In this document: one piece after another, positions 13,701-24,680 of the stretch
Numbering within the stretch: position 1 is the stretch's first letter
Layout: each line of letters begins with the position of its first letter
Source: Cheilinus undulatus
Lineage: Eukaryota > Chordata > Actinopteri > Labriformes > Labridae
Assembly: GCF_018320785.1 (NCBI RefSeq)
Contig: NC_054877.1
Span: 25,960,329-26,024,328, forward strand
Direction of reading: 5' to 3'
DNA: 64,000 nt
Notes under the pieces: model-generated
The model's input: only the letters and a program-made list of their open reading frames with translations
Told to the model about the DNA's origin: nothing
Database searches by the model: none
Position numbers and translations under genes: made by a program

Positions 13701-16649
13701 GTTACATGATAATTTCATCAATTAAAAAAAGAGCATATTGGGACTAAAATATCACAAATGTCAATCATATGTCATGATATTGCTAAATCTTGCAGGTCAA
13801 ATGAACCAAACTGGTACCCAAATAAAGAGTCGACTCTCCCTGCTGAGCCAAACCGAATGATCTGATCACTGAAAAGAGCTGAAATTCCCATCACTACTGC
13901 AGCAAGTCTGTTATGTAAATCTTTGAAGCATGGTGTAATTTTGGGCCCTTAGCATTAAGCTAACAACCACTAGCAATCTCCCTGCTTATCTTTGTCTAAC
14001 ATTTTAAAAATTGATAAACCACCACAACCCTGATTCATACTTTCCAGGGAGGATACAGCAGATGTAGCCTATATTTTGACCAACAGTACTTTCAAGTTTC
14101 CCTCTTTTCTATTATATTTGACACTGGCTGTTAGCCTATCAGTGCATCTACTTTGGTTCACTAGCTATCCAAATCTCCAGCTATTTTAAGAGTTTGTATG
14201 CATACAATGAAAAAAATGTTTTTTTTTTTTGTTTTGTTTTTTTTTTTGTTCCTTTGGTGATTTTAAATCTTAATGGCTTACCTAATGAACAGTCCTCCCC
14301 ATAAAAGCCTTCATCACAGACACACTGGCCGTCCACACACTGGCCGTTTCCAATGCAGTCATTGGGACACTTCTGGATGCTGCAGTCCTCCCCGGTGAAG
14401 TGCGGGAAACACACACACTTTCCATCCACACACTGTCCCTTGTCATTACAGTTGTCTGGACACATCAGCTGACTGCAGTCGTCTCCTGTGAAACCCTGAT
14501 GGCACACGCATTTCCCGTCCACACAACGGCCATTGTCGTTGCACTCATCAGGGCAGGACGACACGGAGCAATCTGGGCCTTCCCATCCCAGGTTACACTG
14601 GCAGCTACAGGCATCGTGTTGATAGGTCCCATGGCCACTACAGCTCGTGTCTACTCCTGAAGAAAGGGAAAATATGCTGATTTACAGCTGATAGGTAATA
14701 ATAGGTAGAAAACATAAATAACTGATTTAGGAATTAAAGCAAGATTTCTTGTAGCTTCATCCAAATCTTCACAACTCATTAACCTCAAGTAGACAGAACT
14801 TACCACCTTTTCCACAACAACCCTGACTACACTGGGTCTTTAGGTAGTTGACCTCCTCTTCCAGCCCATTCACTCTGTAGAGGAGAGACTTGAAGCTCTC
14901 TGACTCAGCACAGTCACACTGTGGTGTCTGCAGCCGAATGTTGTGTCTGAAGATAATGTCATTCTCTCCATTCTTAGTGGTCTCTGTCTGCAGATCTAGA
15001 AAGCACAATGATATATTCATTCATTATATCTTGTTGTTCTGTCAATGGACTTATGGCCACACGTTCAGTATGCTTACATAAAGTTCAGCTAAATTCATGG
15101 TTAGATTTGGTGATTGACCTTGTCTCAGTATATATGCACCATGGGAGAGTCAATTAATTGACTGGAGCATGTCCATATCTGCTATGGTAAGTGGTGATAT
15201 TCCCCTTTCAGTGAGTTTCTATGGGCATCCTCTCACTTAACTATGCTAACAAGTTAGCAAGCATCTATGGTTTTATGTTGAACAATGAAAAACTGACAGT
15301 TCTATAGTGCCATTCATTCTGTACATACTGTGCTTAATTTTGGTACAGCTGAGATGAACACCATACTACTAGGTTATGGTAATACCCAGAGGCAAACAGC
15401 AGTGCAACTCTTGCAACGCCAATGCTGTTTAGCTTCCAGGTCAAAGTTCAGTGCAGAAACTACAGAGTAAGCCCAGGCTGTCTAGACCAGTTCAGTCTGA
15501 TTGCGGTGTTTACAAGCAAGAAAACTGATCTCACTACACTGTCTAGGTGTGCGACCCAACCTCAACAAATTTGATCCAGTCAGATCTCAGTCAGACGTAC
15601 ATGTTTACATGTGTTTTGAAAGTTCAGTTTCAGTCATATTAACACAATTGACTTTTCATAAGGGCATATAAACCTACTGATGATAATGCAGTATGGTGCA
15701 GGAATATGCATTTGCAGCTCAAATTGAAAAGGTTATTAAAGAAGACCTTGTTACTAAAAGCATGATTAGTGCAAAATTACCTTCAAAAATGACTCATGTA
15801 ATTCAACCAAGACAGTCTGGCTGCAGACCATAGATCTCAGATGTCCCTCCAGCAGAATGTTACTTTTTCAGAACAGCCATAATTTTCCAGATCAACATAT
15901 TTCCAGTTATAGATAAAAAAAAAAACTACCTCATTCATAATCAAATCCTGGCAGTCATAAAATAACTACATTGCAAACATTACAGACGAAGCAAAATTTC
16001 ATAAATAAATCAGAAAAAAAGTCAGAGGTCTAACCTGGAGGTAAATTAAGAATAGACCCAAGATTTATTTGCTATGTTGGATTGTTTTCATGGAGAACAA
16101 GCCTTTTTTACCTGTAAGCTTACTGTTTAGTTGGCTTTATTAAATATTTCAAATTAGGTTTTGCAGGCCAGGTTTCTAACTTTAAATTTGTGGTATCCTA
16201 ACCCTTACCCTAATCCTAACCAAAAGTTCCATCCACCCAATTTAACTGTCTGATGAAAACAGGAAAGGAAAAGATTTTAATATTTCCTAAAAAGACAATC
16301 AACTCATATTTTTGCTTTTTAAAAGAATTAATTCAATCATGTGAGTCTAAATCATCACACATAATGCCATATTGAGCTGAATATCATTCCTCCCCTTGAC
16401 ATCAGTCACTATCAATGTGCTTTTGTCTTGCTTTAATTTTGGTTTTTGTTCGTTACCTGTTCCATCCTGGCTTGACAGGCCCTCTAGTTTACAATTGGAG
16501 CCTCCTGGGACGTCAATTTTATAGACATGGCTGAAGGTGACTCCCTGCTCAGTTTTGGTCTCTGGCAGGCTTTCGGCAGAGCCAAAGTGGGACAAAGAGC
16601 ACAGTAAGGCCAACAGGAACAGGGCCCTCCACAGCAGTCTGGTGGTCAT
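1728..16649 (-). CDS. tnw: Tenascin-W (tenascin-N), N-terminal part; 3' end beyond window
   Basis: Secreted extracellular-matrix glycoprotein of the tenascin family. Seven coding exons read on the minus strand: 16649-16457, 14995-14804, 14656-14282, 6857-6724, 5506-5377, 3213-3031, 1817-1728; all junctions are GT-AG and phases agree, giving 432 residues. Residues 1-24 are a signal peptide ([16 protein letters not shown]). About 99-119 is a heptad-like stretch ([19 protein letters not shown]) flanked by cysteines, the tenascin oligomerisation segment. Residues 129-253, one exon, hold a half plus three full EGF-like repeats ([18 protein letters not shown] type). Residues 254-341 and 342-432 are two fibronectin III domains, each split over two exons. 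The 3.5 EGF count and the motif [13 protein letters not shown] fit tenascin-W rather than tenascin-R or -C. The start is the first ATG, two bases inside an acceptor (CTCTAG at 16652-16657), so a non-coding first exon lies upstream at higher coordinates. Remaining FN3 repeats and the fibrinogen globe are off the left edge. Confidence 0.93.
1921..2580. repeat. Dispersed AT-rich repeat, copy 1
   Basis: Lies in the tnw intron 1818-3030. The left part (AATCATCAAAGTTAATTCAA) resembles 7660-7700. The right part, with ATAACTTCACTCATGGT at 2370-2386, recurs near 23094-23110 in similar flanking sequence, ending in both copies with a GATCAATTGACT / GATCATTCGACT segment. Probably a non-autonomous element of unknown class; its ends were not resolved. 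Confidence 0.5.
4615..4655. repeat. 16-bp inverted repeat with 9-base loop
   Basis: TGTGCAGTCAGATGAC (4615-4630) pairs with GTCATCTGACTACACA (4640-4655) with one mismatch around the loop TTTTTTCTA. It lies in the tnw intron 3214-5376. The stem is too short for a typical pre-miRNA; it may be a small inverted-repeat relic. Confidence 0.7.
4681..4895. repeat. Teleost dispersed repeat
   Basis: The segment has the wording of a very common teleost repeat: a CATTCACACACCACTGATG part, GTGTCTTGCCCACTGACACA, and the ending CTACTGAGCCATAGCTGCCC. I recognise the family by its conserved phrases but cannot give its class (LINE tail or SINE) from sequence alone. Confidence 0.55.
8690..9065 (-). mobile_element. 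Tc1-like transposon fragment (degenerate)
   Basis: On the minus strand the segment contains the Tc1 hallmark around GGTGGCAGCATCATGC (plus-strand GCATGATGCTGCCACC at 9021-9036), followed by a region matching the C-terminal half of fish Tc1-like transposases (plus-strand GTCTTTAAACCATTTCTGTG, GGGTCATTGTCTTGCT). Stops and frameshifts interrupt every frame, and the N-terminal DNA-binding half is absent. It sits in the 7.4-kb tnw intron (6858-14281). Confidence 0.75.
11251..11286. repeat. Perfect 36-bp palindrome
   Basis: The half-site TTACTAGTTGGTTAAACT (11251-11268) is followed at once by its exact reverse complement (11269-11286), with no spacer. Two ACTAGTTGGTTAAAC-type arms meet at a central ACTAGT. 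It is within the tnw intron 6858-14281. No other copy was noticed in the window. Confidence 0.9.
11440..11812. repeat. Diverged short tandem repeat (about 40-60 bp unit)
   Basis: The phrase CAGATCYRGCTCAAAGYTGGCACAG occurs at about 11563-11585 and 11615-11639. Weaker relatives appear before and after it (CATCTGGCCCACGTCTGAGC, CAGATTTGAGCCGAACATT, CACACCAGATCAGGCCCATG). This looks like an old minisatellite or the repetitive core of a DNA element; the open frames over it are artefacts of the repetition. Confidence 0.45.
13139..13275. repeat. Dispersed repeat, copy 1 of a pair
   Basis: Similar in order to 16089-16250: GGTGAACGAGCTGCTTTCCT against CATGGAGAACAAGCCTTTTTT, then a GCTTACTGTTTA-like part, AGGTTTTGCAGG, and a stretch of CCTAAACCTAA / CCCTAATCCTAACC. 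The two copies sit in different tnw introns. The class is unknown. Confidence 0.45.
13372..13896. mobile_element. hAT-type non-autonomous element with 8-bp TSD
   Basis: The element is 525 bp. It begins TAGTGATGGG and ends with the exact complement CCCATCACTA. It is flanked by perfect 8-bp direct repeats CTGCAGCA at 13364-13371 and 13897-13904. Eight-base target duplications are characteristic of hAT transposition. The subterminal parts (AAGAGCCGGCTCTTC at 13406-13420) belong to a widespread fish hAT group. It has no transposase, so it must have been moved in trans. It lies about 385 bp from the EGF-encoding exon of tnw. Confidence 0.9.
16089..16250. repeat. Dispersed repeat, copy 2 of a pair
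   Basis: Partner of 13139-13275. It holds the telomere-like run CCCTTACCCTAATCCTAACC at 16201-16220, which is too short and irregular to call an interstitial telomere. Confidence 0.4.
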
Positions 16650-16651
16650 GG

Positions 16652-18436
16652 CTAGAGGACAAGACAAGAGGGCAGGAAATTCTTTAATTTTCCTCAACCG
16701 TAACATTTTTTTCTTAACACCACAATACAGGTGCAACAGAACATGCAATAATGTCTTATACCTACTGTTTTAAAAGTACAAGGAGTCTTCATGTAGCATA
16801 AGATCAGATTGTCCCCTCTCAGAATTCAAAGCAACCATAATTGTTACTAAGGAGAGAAATAATCTTTTTTATGACTTTATATGTTTCCTTTGTTATATCT
16901 TTACTGCATAGGCTTACAGCTGGTAAACACCTCCTAAACACTCTCTCCATAACACACAAGTCTTTGGCATATCTTAAAGGTAATTTAAGTATTATGAGGA
17001 AAACATGTTTCCCCCTTTAGAGTACTTTTCAAAAAGAAGTATTGCCACATCAAACAAGTTTCCCCCCCAGAAAAGATCAGTCACTTTTCACTTTTGACTG
17101 TCAAGTAAATGAAGTTTCTCTTTCAAGCTTCCCCCAAGCACAGGGGCATGAGACAATGTTTCCAAAGGAGCAGTAATATATACATATTTCATCTGTTTTT
17201 TTAATGTGTGCTTATACACTTTGTAAAGATTATATCTTTGGCATGACCTCTGTCTGACAGGCGACCAAAACTGTAGATGTTTGTCGTCACGGCTGACTGG
17301 ACCTCAGTCTCCGAGTTGAAAAAGGGTCATATTTGTTCTTTCCAGTGAATGTTTTATGGAGAACTGAGGAAAGACACACTGTTCTGACAATGTATAAGTT
17401 ACATTACATCCAGTGGGGCACGCTACTGTATATTTGATCTTCTTAAACCTAAACCATTGTGTCACTGCAGTATATGTATGTGTGTCTGAAAGTGAGTGGT
17501 TGAGTAGTCATCACTTTAGCAGAGATTCGTTTGCTCTTAACCATAAATTGTGTCCAGTCAGGCATTTCTGCGCTTTAGAGAGGGCAGACTCACATCCTCA
17601 GTGGTGATGTCATTGTTTTTAATGATACTGATGTCATTTGAATTTAAAACCTTGTAGTGGCTTCCCCAGAAGACCAAAATTACAAGCTTTCAAAAATGTA
17701 AGGCCGTGTTAACCTTCAGTGGGATTTATTTTATTCTGTTTTATTTTTTTTTTGTGGACTTTGGTCTAATTAAACCTTCTGGTATTGAAGTTTGAAATGT
17801 GGTCCAGCTCTAGTCTAACTGTGCTGAGTGTGTGTGGTCTATGGAAACACAACACCTCCAATGGAGTCTGTAATAAAGCACTGGGGGCCCTGCAATGAAG
17901 CTTGACAACTGGAAAACTGCATAGTGATATGAATTTGAATTTGTTTAAAATCATATGGTTCAACTGAATGTCCATGCAAACCCCAAAGCTGTTGAATAGA
18001 GTTTAACATGAATGCAAACATAGGGCAAAGAAAAAAGGAAGAAAATGTTAAAAGTGAGGAAAGTGTTTTCCTAGACATCATGAGCATGACCCCGTAGAGG
18101 AAGAATGTCATTTTGTCTTGTTTTGATCAAATCACACTTTTTTTTGTGTGTGAATGTGATTTAATTCTGATTTATGCCAAAAGAAGGTAACTTTGAAAAG
18201 GAGGAATTCAACAATTTGAAAGCACAATGACCAGGGTGCGTTTTAACAGTCTGATTCGTTTTATAGACCGACAAAAAAAAACAGAAAAACAACTGTTTTC
18301 TTGATATATGGATTTATGAGGGAAAACCAGAAGCAAAATTTCAGCCCATTTGTTTGAGTTTCTGTTTAAACCTATGGAACAAACCTCACCATGTTCTGTT
18401 TCATCCATCTGTTCACCTGTTTGACATGGACGAGTT
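16652..18436. other. tnw 5' flank or first intron, nothing recognised
   Basis: No coding exon, RNA gene or clear repeat was seen. Because the tnw start exon begins at a splice acceptor, part of this stretch is transcribed as a 5' intron. Confidence 0.4.
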
Positions 18437-18442
18437 TTCCAT

Positions 18443-18478
<36 letters not shown>

Positions 18479-18540
18479 CCGGCAGTCAGTCTGTCCATCC
18501 ATCCCTCTATTCATCCATACATCCATCCATCCATCCACCG
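18437..18540. repeat. (ATCC)n microsatellite
   Basis: About 25 tetranucleotide units with point changes (CCGT, CAGT, CTCT). Open frames over it, rich in Ile-His-Pro-Ser, are produced by the repeat and are not genes. Confidence 0.95.
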
Positions 18541-19890
18541 AAAATGATACAAATATATTCCTCTGTGTATTAGCTTATATGTACATGTATTTATTTTTTC
18601 TGATTACAGTGCCGTACCTGGCAAAGGGCGACTGAAGGCCAACCCACAATTAAAAATGAAAAATTGATTGGTTTATTTGCTGCATTTGTTAAAACAGCAA
18701 ACAAACACATTGGCTGAAATCTTGCCCCCAAAAAAAAAGAACCCTTAAAACAAGAAAAAAGTGTTTCTAGTTCTTTTGTTTTGGTCAAAATATAAGGGGA
18801 AGAATGACATTTTTGTTGTTTTGCTTGATTTATTTTTACTGATGAATCAGACAGTTAAAACATTCCTTGGTCCATAACATTTGCTTTTAGACCATCAAAG
18901 ACATCGACAGATGGAAAAGTTAGAGAGAAAAGGAAACAAATCCTTAATTTCCCACTGGACATTGTGTGTACATTGGCTTGAATACAAAAATATCAACAAG
19001 TGGACCCAAAGCCTGCCAATCTTTAAGCCAATTGTACTATTATTTGAATCACAGTGATTTAGGGAAGGGATCCTTTACAAGTGAGAATACTCTTTTGAGG
19101 TCTTTACATTTTTTCAATAGCTTAGGTAGAAATCTATTTGCTTTATGCAACTAGACACAGTTTGTTTCAGTAAAATAAACTTTGGCTTCTGAATCTCCCT
19201 GTATTGGTTTATTCAGGATGTAATTCAAGTAGATTAAATAGTTAGATTCTCCAGTTCTGTTTATGGAGACAAATAGCCATATAATTACCATGGCTGAGTC
19301 ATTACTACTCCAAACCCCATAGCTGACCTTGTTTGGTTATTTCAGCTGGCTTTTTGATTACTGCCTTTCAAAAGTTTGAGGTCAGAGACTGGTGCCTGTG
19401 CAAGAAACCCAAGCTATGACATCATTTAGAAACAGCTTTTTGACCCTGTGTGGTTGCCAGAACTTGAGTCGGTGTTCTATCAATGGCCCAGACTTTAGAG
19501 GGAAAACCTGAAGAGGTAGAAAAAGATATTAGGAGTGGGAGATGGAAATAGACTTGAACATATAGGAAAATTAGATTAAAAATGTATGTTTAAGTGGGTG
19601 AAAAAGAAAAGGAATAGGTAATAGAGAGTATGATGGAAGGAGTGTGTTTGAATCAGTGACAGCCAAGCAGTTCTCAACATTATAAGCAGTGGACTACAAC
19701 CATGTGGAACAGCAGTGGGCACTGGCACACAGAGATGCTTAACAAGCATGTTTATAGCTGCCTGTCAAGTCTTTATTTGATGCCTGCAATATTCAAGCTT
19801 TTTCCTTATTTTTCTTGGAGGAGATGGCACACTGACCTTCCAAACATAGCAAAGGCCTAACCCCAACAGCTAGAGGAAGTCCCTGAGTGA

Positions 19891-20090
19891 GGGGGGGGGG
19901 GGAGGGAGGGGCGGATGGATAAATGGACAGACAGACAGAAAGATAGATGCACGGATGGATGGAAGGATGGATAGATGGATGGATGAATGAGTGGATGTAT
20001 GTATGTATGGATGAATGGGTGGATGGATGGATGCATGGATGAACAGATGGACAGAAAGACAGATTGATGGATGGATGGACAGACAGATTT
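19891..20090. repeat. G-run followed by (GGAT)n array
   Basis: A G12-A-GGG-A-GGGG tract (19891-19911) leads into about 180 bp of GGAT/GGAC/AGAC tetranucleotides. The G tract fits a G-quadruplex pattern on the plus strand. The array is the opposite-strand form of the ATCC array at 18437-18540. Confidence 0.93.
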
Positions 20091-21827
20091 TATAAAAACA
20101 GAAAGAATTTACTGGAAAGAGTAGAAAATTGTTAAACTCTGCTTTGGCTTCATCCATAATAGAAAACCAGTATAGCTCTATCAATCATGAGTGCGTAAGA
20201 CTGCAGGATACAGCAAAAAACAGTTAGTTCAGTTCAGCGCATGTCCTCAGCTCATAGCCCGTGCAGATAGCATTTCAGCCTGGCTTTCAAAAGCCTCTCA
20301 AGTAAAATTCAACATGTCCATAAACACAGTTAAAAATTCCTTCCTGACAATAACTTCTCTCTGTCAAAGCAGAGCTGTGTCAGTGGGCCTGTAAAATGTT
20401 TGTGGACTACCTGTGATGTGTGTTCACTCTTTTATATGGAAGAAAGACGTGAATGGGGCTCGGCCATGTGTGTACAGTATGTGTGTGAATGCTTTCATTT
20501 ATAGCTCACAGAGCTTGCTGTTGCTACCTCAGGAGGCGTTTTCCTGCTGGTAACAACGACAGTTTAATCACCAAAGGACAATGCTGTCTGGATCCATGGA
20601 TGCCTTTCTCTGAAGGATCCTTGACAGGCTGTTGTATGTGTGTGTGTGTTTCTAAGAACCTCCATATGCTCTCAGACCTTTGGGAACAGTGAATGCATTG
20701 AACATTGGGCTGACATAAACAGAGAACAGGAGGGGAAGACGACTACAAACAGCTGTAACTTGTACTGGGAGTTCAGATAAACAGGGAGAGATAGAAAGGA
20801 GACTTGGTCAGTCTGCCTCATCCTCTCCTGAGAGCCGTTACGACTCAGACAAAAGGCTGACTGTTTCACCAGGTTTCAGCAGGAGACAAATCTCATCAGA
20901 CCAGTCTTAGGATGAGATGAAGTTAGGGTTAAAATAAAAGAGAAGGGAGGTTGTGCCTTTATGTGCGGTTACAAACGTGTGGACCATTCCTCTCTCTCCC
21001 CTCCTCTGTAGACAGAACAGGCACAGTAAAATGAATAAAACGGAGCTGAAAGCAATTATCGTCTGAGAGCCCGAGCTCATATCTTTATGATTCTGTCTGC
21101 CTCCTGATGCCGTATAGACCACAAGTAGACTTCGATAAGGACTGCAGAGGCTCGATTCCACTTTAGTTTGGCCGTCAGATGAAAAGCTCACCAAGCGAAC
21201 AGAAAAAATAACACAACTCGAGCGTGAATAAAAACAGCCTAGACGGAGATAAGTTTTTGAAATAACAGAAATGTGTTTTCAGTAGCTTTAATGTGCCCTG
21301 GGGTATTTTCAATCAGTGGAAGTATATGAAAGAGCCGGAGTTGTGAGGTTTCCATGAAAGGAGCCACATTATGCAATCTGAACACTTTTAAGCCACCCAC
21401 TCAGGGTTGTATGTGTCTCTCTCTTTCTATCATTTTGCATGGCTGAGGGCCCACATCTGTAGCTCATTTTGTGAGGGCTTCTGTGTATTCCCTGAGCCAG
21501 CACAGTAGCATTAAAGGTAAATCAAGTGGATCAACAGCCCTGAGAGAATATCTGTCACCCCAACATAATATCATAATAAATATTTCAGATTTTATCACAG
21601 AGGAAATTAGTGCTGGTAGCTGTGCTGACCGACCGTATGGGGTAATTGAAATATAGTGTGTAGTAACTGAAAAGAAGTTGTAAATAATGCCACAAATATT
21701 TTTTAGCAGGCATGTCAAAGCTTCTCCAGGGTGAAATAACTCTATTCAATTCTGTCTTAACAGATAAATCTCCCTGCACTTTCATTATATTGATGGATCA
21801 TTTATTCTAAATGCAATTACAGGCAGT
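20091..21827. other. Intergenic, nothing recognised
   Basis: Short open frames only, none with recognisable protein similarity or splice context. No repeat family was identified. Confidence 0.4.
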
Positions 21828-22554
21828 CAGGGGCATAGCTAGGGATTTAGGGCCCCCGGAGAGAATATTACACAGGGCACTCTTTAACCAGCTAGCCAAG
21901 CAGCAAATGTTGCCTCATTTTTACAAATACAGTGCTTAACAAATTTATTAGCCCACCTGTCATATTTGTCTCAGAGACCATCCAGCACCATGAAGTGCTT
22001 TGATACGGACTCTTTCATTTTCAGTGAGCTCTCCAGGTTTTACCATTTTGAACAGGAATGAGGGATTTCAAACTGAATTCACCCAAATTTGAGCTGGCTC
22101 ACTGGGCTTCTCTGAGAAGTCAGAAATGAACCAATATAACATTCAACCACTAAAACTCATTTTTCTGTTCAGGAATGCAAGTAAATAACTATAATTTAAT
22201 ATATTAATCAAGAAATAATAATGTGATTTACTATTTTTTCAGTTTTTTTGTAAATCAGTTAATTTGAAAATTCATGGATAACAATAATAATTATATTTTT
22301 ATTGCAGCACTAGACCACACCATGTGGACATTCTTAAGGGAGGAGCAGGGGCCCCCAGTATTACATTGTCCTCTATTTGACACTAATTTCAGTCTGTTGA
22401 CCAATTCATTTAGTCACTTTTAATTCAGTAATGACACTAAATGCTAAGGAAAAATAAATACAAACACTTTATTCATTGCAGACTTCTTAAGGGCCCCTCC
22501 CTACTGTGGGCCTGGGTAACCAGTACCCTTTTATCCCTTTGTGCTACACCCCTG
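21828..22554. mobile_element. hAT-type non-autonomous element with 8-bp TSD
   Basis: The element is 727 bp with ends CAGGGGCATAGC and GCTACACCCCTG (inverted, 2 mismatches in 12). It is flanked by perfect 8-bp direct repeats CAGGCAGT at 21820-21827 and 22555-22562. It contains GGGCCCCC-type blocks (21851-21858, 22349-22356, 22491-22499) seen in a common fish repeat whose members are often written 'ggggcgtagc'. No transposase is encoded. Confidence 0.88.
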
Positions 22555-22621
22555 CAGGCAGTGATTCTGCTGTTTGCTGTTTTAGTTGAGTCGAGTCTGA
22601 CTGAAATTCTGTCTTCTCTTT

Positions 22622-22835
22622 AGGCATAGGTTCTAGTATACATAGCTAGTCACCTTACAAAATATAAGTGGAAATATCATAATATTGGCCTTTAAAAGAG
22701 GAAAAGTGTAGAAAAATTCACATAAATTGAAATATTCAAGTGCAGTAAGGTACCTCACCTTTTTTGAATGGAAAAAAATGTCAATTTTATGACACTCAAC
22801 CTCCAAAGCCTCTAAAGCCTTACCAGCTACACAGC
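22622..22835. repeat. Diverged duplication, copy 1
   Basis: Aligns with 23655-23890 in the same orientation: TAGTATACATAGCTA / TAGTATACATAACTA, TATTGGCCTTTAAAAG / TATTGAGCCTTGAAAG, TGAAATATTCAAGTGCA / TGAAATATCCAAGTACA, CCTTACCAGCTACA / CCTTACCAGCTATA. It directly follows the hAT-type element at 21828-22554. Confidence 0.7.
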
Positions 22836-22859
22836 AAAACTGACTGACAGAGGAATTTA

Positions 22860-23400
22860 ACTCTATTTGTCGACACTACATATAGTTTAACTACACTTTT
22901 AAAAGTGTTAAATTATCTACAACATGACAGAGCTTCAGTAACCCTTGAAAATTTGTAGTAGGGTTAGTCTCCTTTGGCAGGAACAAAGCAGAGAGTCAAC
23001 TTCATTGCCAGGCAATACATACTGATGAAAAATATGCACTATGAGTCCTTTAGGAGCACCTAAAGTCACAGACGGGAACTCTAACTGAGTTGATAACTTC
23101 ACTCATGGTACAAATGTGTCTCACATCAAAAAGGACAACAATCTACCAGAGACATGAGTAATAGTACCCCAGCAGGGATCACTGCACAACAGGCAACACA
23201 ACTAAGCACATATAAAACACATCTAAATACTCTGCTCATACATCCTCCCAAATCTGAAAATGCATCGGGTGGAGTTTAGATCATTCGACTTTCTACAAAG
23301 GTGAATTAACACTGGTGGATCATGACTATCAAATAACTTCAACACTTAAAACAATTTCACACAGAGATATTTAACCCTGAGATATCAACACTTAAGTTTT
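22860..23400. repeat. Dispersed AT-rich repeat, copy 2
   Basis: Shares the ATAACTTCACTCATGGT segment and flanks with 1921-2580. It contains a self-complementary AACTACACTTTTAAAAGTGTTA segment (22889-22910) typical of terminal parts of this AT-rich fish repeat. Confidence 0.5.
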
Positions 23401-23470
23401 TGCTGTGAGCATCAGCTGTTTTTGGATGTAATATCTAATCATATTTCTCAGTCCACTACTGTGTAGTCAA

Positions 23471-23651
23471 CAGAGGTGTAAAATGTACAAGCATATTGGA
23501 CTCAAGTAAAAGTATAGTTATTCTGGTCATAACTTACTTAAGTAGAAGTAAAAGTACTGATTTTAATATATACTCAAAAATGTACAAGTACCAAAAAAGC
23601 TATTCAAAAACAGTACAATGAGTAAATGTGATTAGTTACATTCCGCCCCTG
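23471..23651. mobile_element. Short TIR element (non-autonomous)
   Basis: It starts CAGAGGTGTAAAATGTA and ends TACATTCCGCCCCTG, which are roughly inverted. The interior is built from AAGTAAAAGTA / ACTTAAGTAGAAGTA wording common in fish non-autonomous DNA elements. No target duplication was found. Confidence 0.5.
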
Positions 23652-23654
23652 CTT

Positions 23655-23890
23655 TCGGACATAGTTTTTAGTATACATAACTAAAAATTAAGTAGCATAG
23701 TATTGAGCCTTGAAAGTGGAATAAAGTTTTTTTAATCACCTAAACTGAAATATCCAAGTACATTAAAGTGATTCTACCTTGTTACCTCCAACCACTGAAT
23801 GCCTAGCACCTCAAAAGCTCTTGTGGATGGAAAAAACATATCAGTCTTATTTCACAGTGCCACCAAAAAAACGTAAAACCTTACCAGCTA
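23655..23890. repeat. Diverged duplication, copy 2
   Basis: Copy 2 of the pair described at 22622-22835, about 1.03 kb downstream in the same orientation. Confidence 0.7.
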
Positions 23891-24449
23891 TAAATATTTA
23901 TCACACACAAACTATTCCACAACTTTCATATAAACAAAGCACTGCCATGCAAATTCAAACTATCATAAGCTTCAGTCAGCTTCAGTTCCAGGACACTTTA
24001 TAAAATCCAGGTGTCAAGTAAAACTGGGGGACTTTAGATGGATGAAGAGAGAGAGAGAGTGAAGCTGGAATCTGGACGTTACAGGCATTTTAATGTGGAA
24101 CAATAATGACCGATGCAGAAAAAGAGTGCGAAAAGCGACATAAAGACGCTTGGGTTAAACAGAAATGAATAAGGTTGCTTAACGAGCACAAAGAACTCAC
24201 AAGTTTACACTAATTACTGCTATCAAAAGGACGCCCCCTCCCACCCACCCGCCCGCTCAAAAGTAGGCACAAGTTACTTATATTCAGTCTTAATGTAAGT
24301 TTGGTTCATAAATCAAATTCCTCCAAAAGTGCATGAAAAAGAGTTAGAGGAGAGGTTACACTTTAATAAAAAAAGGTATTTGCATTAGTTGAATATAAAG
24401 TTTCATTGATAAATCACTGGAAAATGACACATTTTTAAAGTGGCCTTAC

Positions 24450-24680
24450 CCTTGAGGGTTTCCTTGATTTCCTCGTCTCTCTTTCTTTCTCTCTTTTCTG
24501 AAAGACCGAGCGTCACCAAGCCTCTCCCTCTCCCACCTGTTGACAGGCTCCTGACCAATGATTCAAAGACCTCTTTGCTGCTACTGACTTTTGCTCTCTC
24601 CCTCCCTCTTCAATCGTTAAAATCCTTCCCAAATGCCTATAGGCCAATGGGCAGTTAGCTTGGGAGTGTCTCCTTTCCTC
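24450..24680 (-). other. Candidate non-coding first exon region of tnw (weak)
   Basis: The minus strand reads CCCTCAAG, then a good donor GTAAGG (24444-24449), preceded by a pyrimidine/purine-biased stretch. tnw needs a 5' untranslated exon somewhere above 16657, and this is one plausible donor. No TATA box or transcript evidence is visible, and many chance donors exist in 31 kb. Confidence 0.12.

Noticed and set aside
16201..16220. Telomere-like CCCTAA wording
   Set aside because: Only about three irregular units, and it is part of a dispersed repeat with a second copy at 13139-13275.
18354..18635. Open frames rich in Ile-His-Pro-Ser over 18391-18573 and the matching one at 19870-20184
   Set aside because: They are translations of the ATCC/GGAT tetranucleotide arrays and have no splice context or protein similarity.
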